Program-made: the position numbers and the translations under genes
DNA from: Chloracidobacterium sp.
GTDB lineage: Bacteria > Acidobacteriota > Blastocatellia > Pyrinomonadales > Pyrinomonadaceae
Direction of reading: 5' to 3'
NCBI GenBank assembly: GCA_016711345.1
Contig: JADJTD010000001.1
Span: 1,798,001-1,862,000, forward strand
Length of the DNA: 64,000 bases
Part shown: positions 43,721 through 51,366 of the stretch, piece by piece
How positions within the stretch are numbered: the stretch's first letter is position 1
Layout: every line of letters begins with the position of its first letter
The notes under the pieces: generated by a model
What the model was told of the DNA's origin: nothing
What the model saw: the letters and a program-made list of their open reading frames with translations, nothing else
Database searches by the model: none

Positions 43721-45439
43721 TTGGACGCAATACTAAAAATTACAGAGCCAACCGGCAGAACGTGGGAAGTAAAACTTGTCCACGCCAAAACCTATTCGAT
43801 CGGGCGTGCAAGAGAGAATGATATTGTCCTCGACGACCGGCGAGTGTCAAGAAAGCACGCCTTTATTTTCGGCGATGGCAAAACATTTAAGGTTATCGAC
43901 GGCCATCTCGAAAATGGCCAGCTCATCCGCAGCGTCAATCACGTTTTTGTAAACGGAAATATTCAGATCCAGTGTCCACTCACCGCTGATGACGTCATTA
44001 CTATCGGGGAGAGCAAGCTGAGATTTCTCGTTGGTGTGGGTGATTCTGACGTTGTTTTGGAAAACGATCCGATTCCCCAATTAGCCGTTACCGCCGAGCA
44101 TGATGCTGGGACTGAAAAGTCGCAGCCTATTAATTACGACGATGCTCCACTTGGCCATACGCAGGTTCAGATCTCGGTGAATGACCTTATTGGCCGGCGT
44201 TCAAGCTTGTCACTTGAGAATGCTGTTGCGACACCTGAGGAGATCAAGGATCTTCGGCGAAAAGCAAAAATACTCGGGCTTCTCTTTGAAATGAGCAAAA
44301 CGTTGGGCACCGTCTTTGATCTTGAAGAGATATTTGAGCGAGCGACTGACCTTATCTTTCGCGGAACTCCGGCCGATCGCGTTGTGGCCCTGCTGACAGA
44401 TGAAAATGACAATTCGGTTTCGTTCGATCTCAGCCTGTATCAGATCGGAGCCAAAACGCGCGAAGAAAGCATAAAGAAATTGACCGATAAACTAACCGTC
44501 AGCCGGACGATCACGCAAAAAGTAATGCGCGACCGCGTTGCGATCCTGTCGCAGGACGCAAAGACTGACGAGCAATTTCAAGGCGCAGAGTCGATCGTCG
44601 CGCAAGGCGTTCGCTCAACGATCTGTGCTCCGTTGATAACGCAATCGAGCGTTCACGGAGTTCTTTACGCCGATAGGCTTGATCCATTTGCAGCGTTTTC
44701 GCCGGACCATTTAGAGTTGATCAGCGCAGTGGCGGCGCAAACAGCGGTAACAGTCGAAACCGTGAAAGCCCACAAGCGCCTTGCCCGCGAAGAAGTTGCA
44801 CGTGCTAATTACAGCCGCTTCATGCCTGAGTATGTCGTAAAACAGCTTCTCGAAAACCCCGATTCATTCCGTCTAGGCGGTGCCAATCAGACGATCACCG
44901 TTCTCTTTGCCGACATTCGCGGATTTACCTCGTTGTCGGAAAATGAGAATCCGGAAAAGGTTGTCGGTTTGTTAAATCTCTACTTTTCCGCAATGACCGA
45001 GATAATTTTCGAGCATGGCGGAACGCTTGATAAATATATCGGTGACGAATTGATGGCTTTGTTCGGAGCACCTACCGCAACGCCGGAAGATGCGAGAAAT
45101 GCTCTCAAAGCCGCTGCAGCAATGCAGAAAAGGCTTATTACTCTAAACACGGAATTGGTCGATCTCGGCTTCTCGCAGATCGCGGTTGGCATCGGCCTTC
45201 ATACCGGCGAAGCCACTATCGGCTACATTGGCTCCGAGCGGCGTTCTGAGTACACAGCGATCGGCGACACTGTTAATCTTGCTTCACGTCTCCAGTCAAA
45301 TGCAGCCGGCGGACAGATACTTGTCAGCGAAGCAACCGCCCAAGCGGCGGGAGCTGTATTCCCGTTAACAAAACGAGAACCGCTCGTTGTAAAAAATCGC
45401 TTGCAACCGGTAGACCTATTTGAAGTAAAATGGGTCTGA
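43721..45439 (+). CDS. Class III adenylate/guanylate cyclase with FHA and GAF domains
   Basis: A 572-residue signalling protein. The FHA domain (about 1-105: SIGRARENDIVLDDRRVSRK, HAFIFG) binds phosphothreonine proteins. A GAF domain (about 195-345) has VVALLTDENDNSVSF and STICAPLITQSSVHGVLYAD. The class III cyclase domain (about 385-570) has metal-binding Asp in TVLFADIRGFTSLSE and IGDELMALFG, substrate/transition-state GIGLHTGEATIGYIGSERRS, then YTAIGDTVNLASRLQ. Start is TTG at 43721. Product (cAMP or cGMP) cannot be decided here. FHA suggests regulation by a Ser/Thr kinase. Confidence 0.94.
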   Translation: MDAILKITEPTGRTWEVKLVHAKTYSIGRARENDIVLDDRRVSRKHAFIFGDGKTFKVIDGHLENGQLIRSVNHVFVNGNIQIQCPLTADDVITIGESKLRFLVGVGDSDVVLENDPIPQLAVTAEHDAGTEKSQPINYDDAPLGHTQVQISVNDLIGRRSSLSLENAVATPEEIKDLRRKAKILGLLFEMSKTLGTVFDLEEIFERATDLIFRGTPADRVVALLTDENDNSVSFDLSLYQIGAKTREESIKKLTDKLTVSRTITQKVMRDRVAILSQDAKTDEQFQGAESIVAQGVRSTICAPLITQSSVHGVLYADRLDPFAAFSPDHLELISAVAAQTAVTVETVKAHKRLAREEVARANYSRFMPEYVVKQLLENPDSFRLGGANQTITVLFADIRGFTSLSENENPEKVVGLLNLYFSAMTEIIFEHGGTLDKYIGDELMALFGAPTATPEDARNALKAAAAMQKRLITLNTELVDLGFSQIAVGIGLHTGEATIGYIGSERRSEYTAIGDTVNLASRLQSNAAGGQILVSEATAQAAGAVFPLTKREPLVVKNRLQPVDLFEVKWV

Positions 45440-45495
45440 CGTTAGCGCAAATTTCAAATAGACATATAATCAATCATTGCGGCTAATAGACCCGT

Positions 45496-46569
45496 ATGCT
45501 GAAGATCTCATCATTAAGAAAACTGGTTACTGATTCGATGGCTATCGATCTCGGAACGGCGAGCACGATCATCGCCGTTAAGGGCCGAGGTGTCGTGCTC
45601 GACGAGCCTTCGCTGGTTGCAATCAACGAACAAAAAGACGAAATAATCGCCTACGGCTCGGAAGCAGCCGAGATGCGTGGACGGGAAGGCCGGGACCTTG
45701 TCGTGGTAGCCCCGCTTAGCGGCGGCGTGGTTGGCGATTTTGAACGCACAAAGAAGATGCTTGCCCATTTTGTCAAAAAGGCAAAAACGGGCGGTTCGAG
45801 TATCTCGGTCCAGGCCGTGATGAGCATGACCTCAGATGTTACGCACGTCGAGCAGCGCGCGCTTTTTAACGCCGCCGAAGATGCTCATATAGGCAAGGTC
45901 TTCATGATGGAAGAAGGCCTGGCTGCTGCATTTGGCGCGGGCGTTCTGCCGACTGACAAACGTGCTTCGGCGATCGTTGACATCGGCGCAGGCACAACAA
46001 ATATTGCGATCGTCGCAAAAGGCTCTATTGTTCATTCGACATCCGACCGGCTCGGCAGCAATGAAATTAACGAAAACCTTGCAACGCATCTCCGCCGTCA
46101 TCGCGGATTGCAGGTCGGCTTTGAAACCACTGAACTGCTAAAGACGACATTTTCATCGACATTTCTTCCTGATGATATTTCCAAAACGATCACCATTCGC
46201 GGACGCGATATTCAAACCGGCAGTCCGGGAGCCGTCGACATTACGTTGGGCGAAGTCTATCCGATTGTCGAAAGCGTGGTGCGTCGTATAGCTCTTCGTG
46301 TTAAAGATACGCTTACCGAACTTCGCCCCGAGGTCGCGGCTGATATCTACGACCGAGGCGTCATCCTTACCGGCGGCGGAGCCCTGCTCGAAGGTATAGA
46401 CCGATACATGCGAGGGTCGATCAATCTTCCTATCACCATTCCCGAGGAGCCGCGATACGCAACCGTCAACGGCCTCGTCAAAATGTTCGAGGACGAAAAA
46501 CTGCTGGAACGTGTCTCACGCAATGAGCTTGGAGTATTCCAACACGGCGAAATTCCCTTCGAAGCCTAA
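45496..46569 (+). CDS. mreB: Rod-shape actin MreB
   Basis: A 357-residue bacterial actin that polymerises under the membrane and guides cell-wall synthesis. Blocks are MAIDLGTASTIIAVKGRGVV, DEPSLVAI, PLSGGVVGDFERTKKML, the ADP-binding ASAIVDIGAGTTNIAIVAKG, GSNEINENLATHLRRHRGLQ and ILTGGGALLEGIDRYM. This is MreB rather than FtsA. No mreC/mreD follows; cdaA and cdaR do, linked by wall biology. ATG start, about 56 nt after the cyclase gene. Confidence 0.95.
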   Translation: MLKISSLRKLVTDSMAIDLGTASTIIAVKGRGVVLDEPSLVAINEQKDEIIAYGSEAAEMRGREGRDLVVVAPLSGGVVGDFERTKKMLAHFVKKAKTGGSSISVQAVMSMTSDVTHVEQRALFNAAEDAHIGKVFMMEEGLAAAFGAGVLPTDKRASAIVDIGAGTTNIAIVAKGSIVHSTSDRLGSNEINENLATHLRRHRGLQVGFETTELLKTTFSSTFLPDDISKTITIRGRDIQTGSPGAVDITLGEVYPIVESVVRRIALRVKDTLTELRPEVAADIYDRGVILTGGGALLEGIDRYMRGSINLPITIPEEPRYATVNGLVKMFEDEKLLERVSRNELGVFQHGEIPFEA

Positions 46570-46655
46570 CCTTAATCTGTTTCATTGTTGTGTTATTCTT
46601 ATGGCAATAGACGCTTAGATTGGCACATTTGTGTCGAGCAGGCTTAGCCGGAGAG

Positions 46656-47492
46656 ATGCAGATCACGAATTACATTCCGACGATAAATACGCTGCGAAAT
46701 GTCCTTGACATAGCGCTCGTTTTTATCATTGTCTATGTCGTCCTTAAGCTGCTGCGTGGAACGCGCGCTGTGCCGACGGTCGTAGGTATGGTGATACTGG
46801 CGCTGCTGTATTGGTTTGCTGTTGCGCAGGAGCTTTCCACGTTGGAATTCGTGCTTCGATACGCAGTAGGGTTTATCGGCATCGCGATCATCGTTCTTTT
46901 TCAGTCAGAGATCAGGCAAGCTCTGATTTACTTCGCCAACCGGTTTCGCTTTCCGATATTGAAGCGTCAGCGCGGGCAATTTGGGGGCAGCGTTTATGAC
47001 GAGATCGTGCTTGCGATGACAACGCTTGCGACCGAAAAGACCGGTGCGCTGATAGTGATCGAGCGAAACATCGGCCTGCGAAATTTTATCGACGCAGGCG
47101 TGCAGCTAGATGCAAAGATAAGTTACGATCTGATCGTTTCGATCTTTAATCCTTCATCGCCGCTTCACGACGGAGCGGTGGTTATCCAAAACGAAAGACT
47201 TGCCGCCGCATCAGTTTTTCTGCCGCTGACAAAAAATCCAGAGATCTCCCGCGAACTCGGCACGCGTCACCGCGCCGCGATCGGCGTCACCGAAGGCTCC
47301 GACGCGATCTCGCTCGTCGTCTCGGAAGAAACAGGCCTGATAACCTACGTCGAAGCCGGCGAAGTGAGGCGAAATCTCGATACGACCCAGCTTCGCAAAC
47401 TGTTGCTCGACGCGATGGAAATTCCGCTTATTGAAACCCGCTCGGAAAGAAGATTCACCACAGAGAGCACAGAGAACACAGAGATTGTTTAA
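46656..47492 (+). CDS. cdaA: Diadenylate cyclase CdaA (DAC domain)
   Basis: A 278-residue membrane enzyme making c-di-AMP from two ATP. Three N-terminal helices (about 15-30, 38-55, 62-85) precede the DAC domain, with GALIVIERNIGLRNFIDAGV, ISYDLIVSIFNPSSPLHDGA (DGA motif) and GTRHRAAIGVTEGSDA (RHR motif). ATG 46656 is preceded by CCGGAGAG; the frame opens at 46620. The C-terminal extension RRFTTESTENTEIV is encoded by the CACAGAG repeat. It is followed by cdaR, its usual partner. Confidence 0.96.
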   Translation: MQITNYIPTINTLRNVLDIALVFIIVYVVLKLLRGTRAVPTVVGMVILALLYWFAVAQELSTLEFVLRYAVGFIGIAIIVLFQSEIRQALIYFANRFRFPILKRQRGQFGGSVYDEIVLAMTTLATEKTGALIVIERNIGLRNFIDAGVQLDAKISYDLIVSIFNPSSPLHDGAVVIQNERLAAASVFLPLTKNPEISRELGTRHRAAIGVTEGSDAISLVVSEETGLITYVEAGEVRRNLDTTQLRKLLLDAMEIPLIETRSERRFTTESTENTEIV

Positions 47493-47599
47493 AGAAAGAA
47501 ATTTGCCTTGGTTCTGGACTTCAACGTAAGATTGTTGCGTGACGTAATAAAACGATTGGTAAATCAAGTATCTCTGTGCCCTCTGTGTTCTCTGTGGTG
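47456..47599. repeat. CACAGAG inverted repeat spanning the cdaA-cdaR junction
   Basis: The left arm (47456-47484, CCACAGAGAGCACAGAGAAC and on) lies in the cdaA end. The right arm (47571-47599, ending in CTCTGTGTTCTCTGTGGTG) lies in the cdaR start. Both arms are translated, as TTESTENTE and PSVFSVV. Confidence 0.7.
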
Positions 47600-48499
47600 G
47601 ATTCAGTTTTTGCAAAACAAATCATTAGAAAGGTCTTTCTTGAAGATTGGGGGCTTAAGCTGATCGCGCTTGTCATCACGCTCGCGCTTTGGTTCGGCGT
47701 TACGGGTTTGAGTACGCCGACGACAAAACGTTTTACGATCCCGCTCAATTTGAATATTTCCAGCAGCGCGCAGATCGTAAATGCTCCGCTGCAAGAGGTC
47801 GAGATCGAGGTCAACGGCGACAAACGCAAGGTCGAGCAGATCAATCGCACGGAACTCGCCGCTTCACTGGACCTGACCGATGTCGAGCCTGGTGACCGAG
47901 TAATTTTGCTGTCGCCTGAGAGCGTTTTTGTTCCGCTGCCGCAAGGCGTCAAATTGGTCGAGGTCGCCCCGAGCCGCATCGCCGTCAATCTCGAGGCCGT
48001 CGAAGAAAAAGACCTCGAGGTAAAGACGATCACTACCGGCGAACCAGCCCCAGGTTACGAGGTTTACAGCACTACCGTGTTACCGCCGAATGTTAAAGTT
48101 CGCGGCCCGGCAAGCATCGTCCGCATTCTCGAATACGTCCAGACCGACAAGATCAATCTGACCGGTAAAAAAGATGAGTTCACGGCAAAACAAGTGCCCG
48201 TCGTCGCCCCAAATCCAAAGGCTGCCGTTCTCAATACGTTTGTCGATGTTATATTCAAGATCGGCGAGAAACGCATCGAGCGTTCATTTTCAATACCAGT
48301 TGCCGACGCGCCCCGCAAGACCGTCAACTTCACGATCTATGGCCCGCGAACCTCACTTTCAAAAGTTCGTGTCGATGATTTTAAGGTTGAGTTCGATGGC
48401 GAGACGCCGCGGATCATCGTGCCCGATGAGCTTCAGAATGTTGTCGAAGTGAAAAATGTCAAAGTCAGAACCGGGAGCAGCAGCGACCGGATTCCCTAA
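47576..48499 (+). CDS. cdaR: YbbR-domain protein CdaR, regulator of CdaA
   Basis: A 307-residue membrane-anchored protein. An N-terminal helix (ALVITLALWFGVTGL) is followed by YbbR repeats of about 80 residues with the pattern ...PLNLNISSSAQIVNAPLQEV, VKVRGPASIVRILEYVQTD and INFTIYGPRTSLSKVRVDDF-like blocks. CdaR contacts CdaA in c-di-AMP control; here it directly follows cdaA, about 83 nt apart. GTG 47576 is the start by open frame but the first residues come from a repeat arm, so another nearby GTG is possible. The C-terminus (RTGSSSDRIP) comes from a diverged REP. Confidence 0.85.
   Translation: MPSVFSVVDSVFAKQIIRKVFLEDWGLKLIALVITLALWFGVTGLSTPTTKRFTIPLNLNISSSAQIVNAPLQEVEIEVNGDKRKVEQINRTELAASLDLTDVEPGDRVILLSPESVFVPLPQGVKLVEVAPSRIAVNLEAVEEKDLEVKTITTGEPAPGYEVYSTTVLPPNVKVRGPASIVRILEYVQTDKINLTGKKDEFTAKQVPVVAPNPKAAVLNTFVDVIFKIGEKRIERSFSIPVADAPRKTVNFTIYGPRTSLSKVRVDDFKVEFDGETPRIIVPDELQNVVEVKNVKVRTGSSSDRIP
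48464..48497 (-). repeat. Diverged REP element forming the cdaR 3' end
   Basis: GTCAGAACCGGGAGC is identical to the REPs at 50754 and (reverse) 51321 and 62241 for 15 bases. A further 19 bases match with about six changes (AGCAGCGACCGGATTCCC here). It is in frame at the end of cdaR. Confidence 0.6.
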
Positions 48500-48505
48500 C
48501 GGCGC

Positions 48506-49180
48506 TCACAACCACTCCCGAATATCCGCACGCATCTCGTCTGTTATTTCGTGTTTTGCTGAGTAGTGTTTTGAACGGTAATGCGGCAGCATCGCCGTCA
48601 GCTTTTCGTTGAATGCCGCAAACTGTTCCTGCGTGTAAAACTCATCATCGTCGCCGTAAAGATATAACGTCTCTGCCGAGAAAGGTTTGTAGATAGGATT
48701 TGTATCGAGGTCGCCCGGAATGCCGCCGCAGACACCGATGATTCCACTCAACACGTCTGGATAGGTAAACGCAAAACGAAAATTCAAAGCGCACGCCTGC
48801 GAAAATCCGTACATAAAAACTCTATCGGGGTCGACCAGTCCATCGCCTACGAGTTTGTCTATCACATCGAGCACAAACTTATGATGCAGCCCGACGTGCT
48901 GCTCCGGCCTCTCGTCCGAAAGCCAGCCGTAACCGATCCTATAACCGCCGTCCGGCAAAGCCCGATAATGCGGATGCGGAGCCTGTATCGAAGCAACGAC
49001 AAACCCGTCGCCCGCAACCGCTCGAGCCTCACGCATCATATACCGCTTATGCGCCCCATACCCATGCACCGCGATCAACAACGGCGCTGGTTTTGATAAA
49101 TTTTCAGGAATAAAAAGGTCGTAATAAAGCTCGATCTGCGCCGTTAAGGACAGATCAGTTTGCAGGTCATCAAGGCCCAT
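48506..49180 (-). CDS. Alpha/beta hydrolase (phospholipase/carboxylesterase type)
   Basis: A 224-residue cytosolic hydrolase. The nucleophile Ser lies in YGFSQACALNFR (GxSxG-like), and oxyanion region PLLIAVHGYGAHKR starts the fold. The catalytic Asp is likely in YLYGDDDEFYTQEQ and the His in SAKHEITDEM. The pattern LIGYGW..HVGLHHKFVLDVIDKLV and FGFSQA resembles carboxylesterase/phospholipase family (DLH-like) proteins. Substrate unknown. ATG start. It lies tail to tail with cdaR. Confidence 0.85.
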   Translation of the reverse strand: MGLDDLQTDLSLTAQIELYYDLFIPENLSKPAPLLIAVHGYGAHKRYMMREARAVAGDGFVVASIQAPHPHYRALPDGGYRIGYGWLSDERPEQHVGLHHKFVLDVIDKLVGDGLVDPDRVFMYGFSQACALNFRFAFTYPDVLSGIIGVCGGIPGDLDTNPIYKPFSAETLYLYGDDDEFYTQEQFAAFNEKLTAMLPHYRSKHYSAKHEITDEMRADIREWL

Positions 49181-49225
49181 ATCGTTTATTGCTTTCCACT
49201 TCAGTTATCAGTTATTAGTTACTAC

Positions 49226-49504
49226 CTATTCACTGCGACGCCTGCGTCGCTTGTGCGTCTCGCGGCCTCCGCCAAAGTACACAAAGATCATCACGATCAG
49301 ATGAGCCGCAAACCAGATGTTCTCATAGCCCATGTTTTGATAAATGTAGATCAGTATCAAAATGCGCGGAGTAAATATCCCAAGCAGCAGATCGCCCCAC
49401 TGCGGCACACTATTCGCCGGAAACAGCCCCGGAAACAATAACAAATACACCACCATCACAACCCGCGGTGCAAAAAGCGAAAACAACAAAAAATAAAAAT
49501 CCAT
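49226..49504 (-). CDS. Small membrane protein
   Basis: A 92-residue protein with three hydrophobic segments (about 2-20, 43-56, 62-80) and a very basic end (THKRRRRRSE). A short spacer with a CAGTTAT-type repeat (49200-49224) separates it from the hydrolase gene upstream on the same strand. I do not recognise the family, but the coherent membrane topology supports coding. Confidence 0.6.
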   Translation of the reverse strand: MDFYFLLFSLFAPRVVMVVYLLLFPGLFPANSVPQWGDLLLGIFTPRILILIYIYQNMGYENIWFAAHLIVMIFVYFGGGRETHKRRRRRSE

Positions 49505-49577
49505 CTTACGGCGAGAATATTCTCAACGCGGGTTACTGTCAAGGGAAATCGCAAATTGCGGCTGTGACTGTCCGAAT

Positions 49578-49619
49578 GCGGAAGCCCGCACGAAGTAAGG
49601 GCGTTCGTTACCCTCAATT
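49578..49619 (+). repeat. GCGGAAGCCCGCACG..GTAAGGGCG element, copy 1
   Basis: This sequence (GCGGAAGCCCGCACGAAGTA then AGGGCG) matches the reverse complement of 62201-62239 (GCAGAAGCTCGCACGTCAGT then AAGGGCG) across about 38 bases with a few changes. The GCGGAAGCCCGC segment has a short inverted arm. Confidence 0.6.
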
Positions 49620-49626
49620 AAGTAGG

Positions 49627-50055
49627 TCACAGCTCCCGGTTCTGACTTTTATCGCGGTTGCGGTAGTGGTTTCGGACGCGTTTAGAGACGCGCGCCGTTC
49701 GGAGGTCGAGGACGAGGATGCCGTCTTCGTTGATGTCGGCGTCGTAGAAGCGGACGGTTTGCGGGAGGTCAACGCGGTATTCGCGAGTCAGGCGGTGGCC
49801 GCGGACCATTTTGGAGCCGGTGCGCTTGTTGACCGAGCGTGTCGGATAGGCGTTTTTCGTCCCGAGCGTTGCCGGCTTTAGGCCGATGCGCCTGTTGGTC
49901 TTGTCAAAATAGATCACAAACGCCGGCGGCTCTTCCAGTATCTGATACGTCACCCGGCTCATCATTATATCGCCCATAGGATTCATCGTTACATGTATCC
50001 CCGCATACTGCGGCATCACATCCCCCCGCGGAACCTCTTGCCAATCTGCTCTCAT
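49627..50055 (-). CDS. Uncharacterised protein, paralogue of the gene at 9615-10013
   Basis: A 142-residue soluble protein of unknown function, homologous along its length to the product of 9615-10013: a Trp near the start, IHVTMN, a YxI strand, FVIYFDKTNRRIGLKPA, a Gly-rich turn and DINEDGILVLDLRTARVSKR with a basic tail (YRNRDKSQNREL). Its tail matches the remnant at 10021-10125 better than the intact gene there. Two intact copies and one remnant in 64 kb mark a locally dispersed family. ATG start. Confidence 0.75.
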   Translation of the reverse strand: MRADWQEVPRGDVMPQYAGIHVTMNPMGDIMMSRVTYQILEEPPAFVIYFDKTNRRIGLKPATLGTKNAYPTRSVNKRTGSKMVRGHRLTREYRVDLPQTVRFYDADINEDGILVLDLRTARVSKRVRNHYRNRDKSQNREL

Positions 50056-50090
50056 AATAGGGCTATTGTTTCATAGATAGGATGCCGCTG

Positions 50091-50523
50091 TCAAGTCCGA
50101 GGCAAAAAATAATTCCCGCCGCCCGCCTGCTTCAACAGCTCGTCGTTCATCGTAAATCCCTTCACGATATACTCCCGCAACCGCTGCGTCGCCCAAATTC
50201 GAAACCGAGTAGCTATCCCACTTTTGACCCGATATCCGACTGAGAGGATCATATCGAGGTTATAGTGAGCAAGCTCACGCTGAACCTCACGATTGCCCTC
50301 TTTACGAACTAACAAGAAATCCTTGTGAGTTGCTTCCGGCGTCAACTCGTTTTCTTCGTAAATGTTCTGTATGTGTTGGCTTATGTTTTTGCTGGGTAGT
50401 CTGAAACAACTCCGCCATCATCGGCTGAGTCAACCAAACAGTCTCGTCCTCCAACCGCGTCTGAATCTGCGTCCGACCGTCGTCCGTTTGATATATGACA
50501 AGTTCGCTTTTATCTGCTGTCAT
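50091..50523 (-). pseudogene. RhuM-family (virulence RhuM-like) gene, frameshifted and truncated
   Basis: The first frame starts with ATG 50523 (SELVIYQTDDG then LEDETVWLTQPMMAELFQTTQ) and matches the N-terminus of RhuM proteins. The next frame continues NISQHIQNIYEENELTPEA, HYNLDMILSVGYRVKS and TRFRIWATQRLREYIVKGF. Removing one A from the A5 run near 50390 would join them. The family is usually about 330 residues; the frame ends about 145 residues in, so the C-terminal half is missing. A sequencing error is possible for the frameshift, not for the missing end. Confidence 0.7.
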
Positions 50524-50533
50524 TCCGCACTAC

Positions 50534-50750
50534 CTATGAATTGTTTCCTTTGATTACCTTGTAAAAATACTTATTTCCTATGAGATATTGAACTAATCTT
50601 TCCGCCACAATATTTCCGTGAGCCTTTTCCATTCGTCGAAGCTCATCACGGAATGCGGAGAGGATTGGAACATATACTGACGAGTGATAGTCGCCAAGCG
50701 TTGCCCAAGTCTTGCGACGCAAACCTTCGCGGCTGAGAGTGAAGGCGGAG
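50534..50750 (-). pseudogene. 3' fragment of an unknown gene cut by the REP/RAYT unit
   Basis: An open frame with coding-like sequence (TWATLGDYHSSVYVPILSAF and AERLVQYLIGNKYF) ends 10 nt before the RhuM start, as in an operon. Its upstream part runs into the REP at 50754, which shows no sign of being part of it. It looks like the tail of a gene whose 5' part was replaced when the RAYT unit arrived. Family unknown. Confidence 0.4.
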
Positions 50751-50753
50751 CGG

Positions 50754-50785
50754 GTCAGAACCGGGAGCGATAGCGACTGGGTTCT
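50754..50785 (-). repeat. REP element flanking RAYT (left)
   Basis: A 29-bp core (50757-50785) runs from AGAACC to GGTTCT with GGGAGCGATAGCGACTGG between, plus GTC at one edge. It is the exact reverse complement of the REP at 51321-51349. Outer 6-bp arms AGAACC/GGTTCT pair. The transposase stop lies 2 nt away. Confidence 0.85.
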
Positions 50786-50786
50786 T

Positions 50787-51302
50787 TTACCACCAGTCGA
50801 AGTCAGGTAATTTGTCACCTTGTTCGTTATTTACATAGTTGCAGGCTTCCCAGATACTCTTTTCGTTCCAGAGATTTCGCTTGCTGCCTTTGTCAGCCCA
50901 AGGAGAGTGTTCGTGGATCCACAATCGGTCTTCCCGAAGTTGCCGCGTAGCGTTGGCTTTCAACGCGATCAAAGCATCTTGAGGCTTTTTCGATCCGATG
51001 CAGATAACTACATGAATATGGTTCGTCCGAACGTTTATAGCCAGAAGCGTCCAATTGCGTTTGAGGCACAGGTCTCTAATTGCCTTTTCGACGGATTTCC
51101 TGCTGGCGGCATTCAGCGTCACCGGAGGATGGAGCAACAACTCTTCACTATGTTTTCGCCAGTTGCTGTTTGCTTGAATTCTTGGAGAGCCGTATTTGTT
51201 GTTATTACGATCAACGCTGCCGCGTTCGTCGCCGTGAAGCCACGTTCCATAACACCTAAAGGTAAAGAAAACCGCTAACGGGATGTCTGTGTCGTTCCAC
51301 AT
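50787..51302 (-). CDS. REP-associated tyrosine transposase (IS200/IS605-like, RAYT)
   Basis: A 171-residue Y1-type transposase. FTFRCYGTWLHGDERGSVDR at the start and NVRTNHIHVVI with the HUH metal motif (HIH) are clear; the catalytic Tyr is expected in the C-terminal helix near CNYVNNEQG. RAYTs nick single-stranded DNA at REP hairpins. Start is ATG 51302 by comparison with the family (MWNDTDIPLA); an in-frame TTG lies two codons upstream. It is intact and lies between two REPs. Confidence 0.88.
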   Translation of the reverse strand: MWNDTDIPLAVFFTFRCYGTWLHGDERGSVDRNNNKYGSPRIQANSNWRKHSEELLLHPPVTLNAASRKSVEKAIRDLCLKRNWTLLAINVRTNHIHVVICIGSKKPQDALIALKANATRQLREDRLWIHEHSPWADKGSKRNLWNEKSIWEACNYVNNEQGDKLPDFDWW

Positions 51303-51320
51303 ACTCAATCCTCACGTCTA

Positions 51321-51353
51321 AGAACCCAGTCGCTATCGCTCCCGGTTCTGACT
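51321..51353 (+). repeat. REP element flanking RAYT (right)
   Basis: The 29-bp core (51321-51349) starts AGAACCCAGTCGC, has a TATCGCTCC middle and ends GGTTCT, then GACT. Identical to 62241-62269 and inverse of 50757-50785. Confidence 0.85.
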
Positions 51354-51366
51354 CGGCTTAACATTC

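Larger units (their letters stand above)
50754..51353 (-). mobile_element. REP-RAYT-REP unit
   Basis: A transposase gene of the RAYT class is bounded by two identical inverted REPs, 2 nt and 19 nt away from its stop and start. A third identical REP lies at 62241 and a diverged one at 48464. The unit is about 600 bp, with no other passenger gene. Confidence 0.8.
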
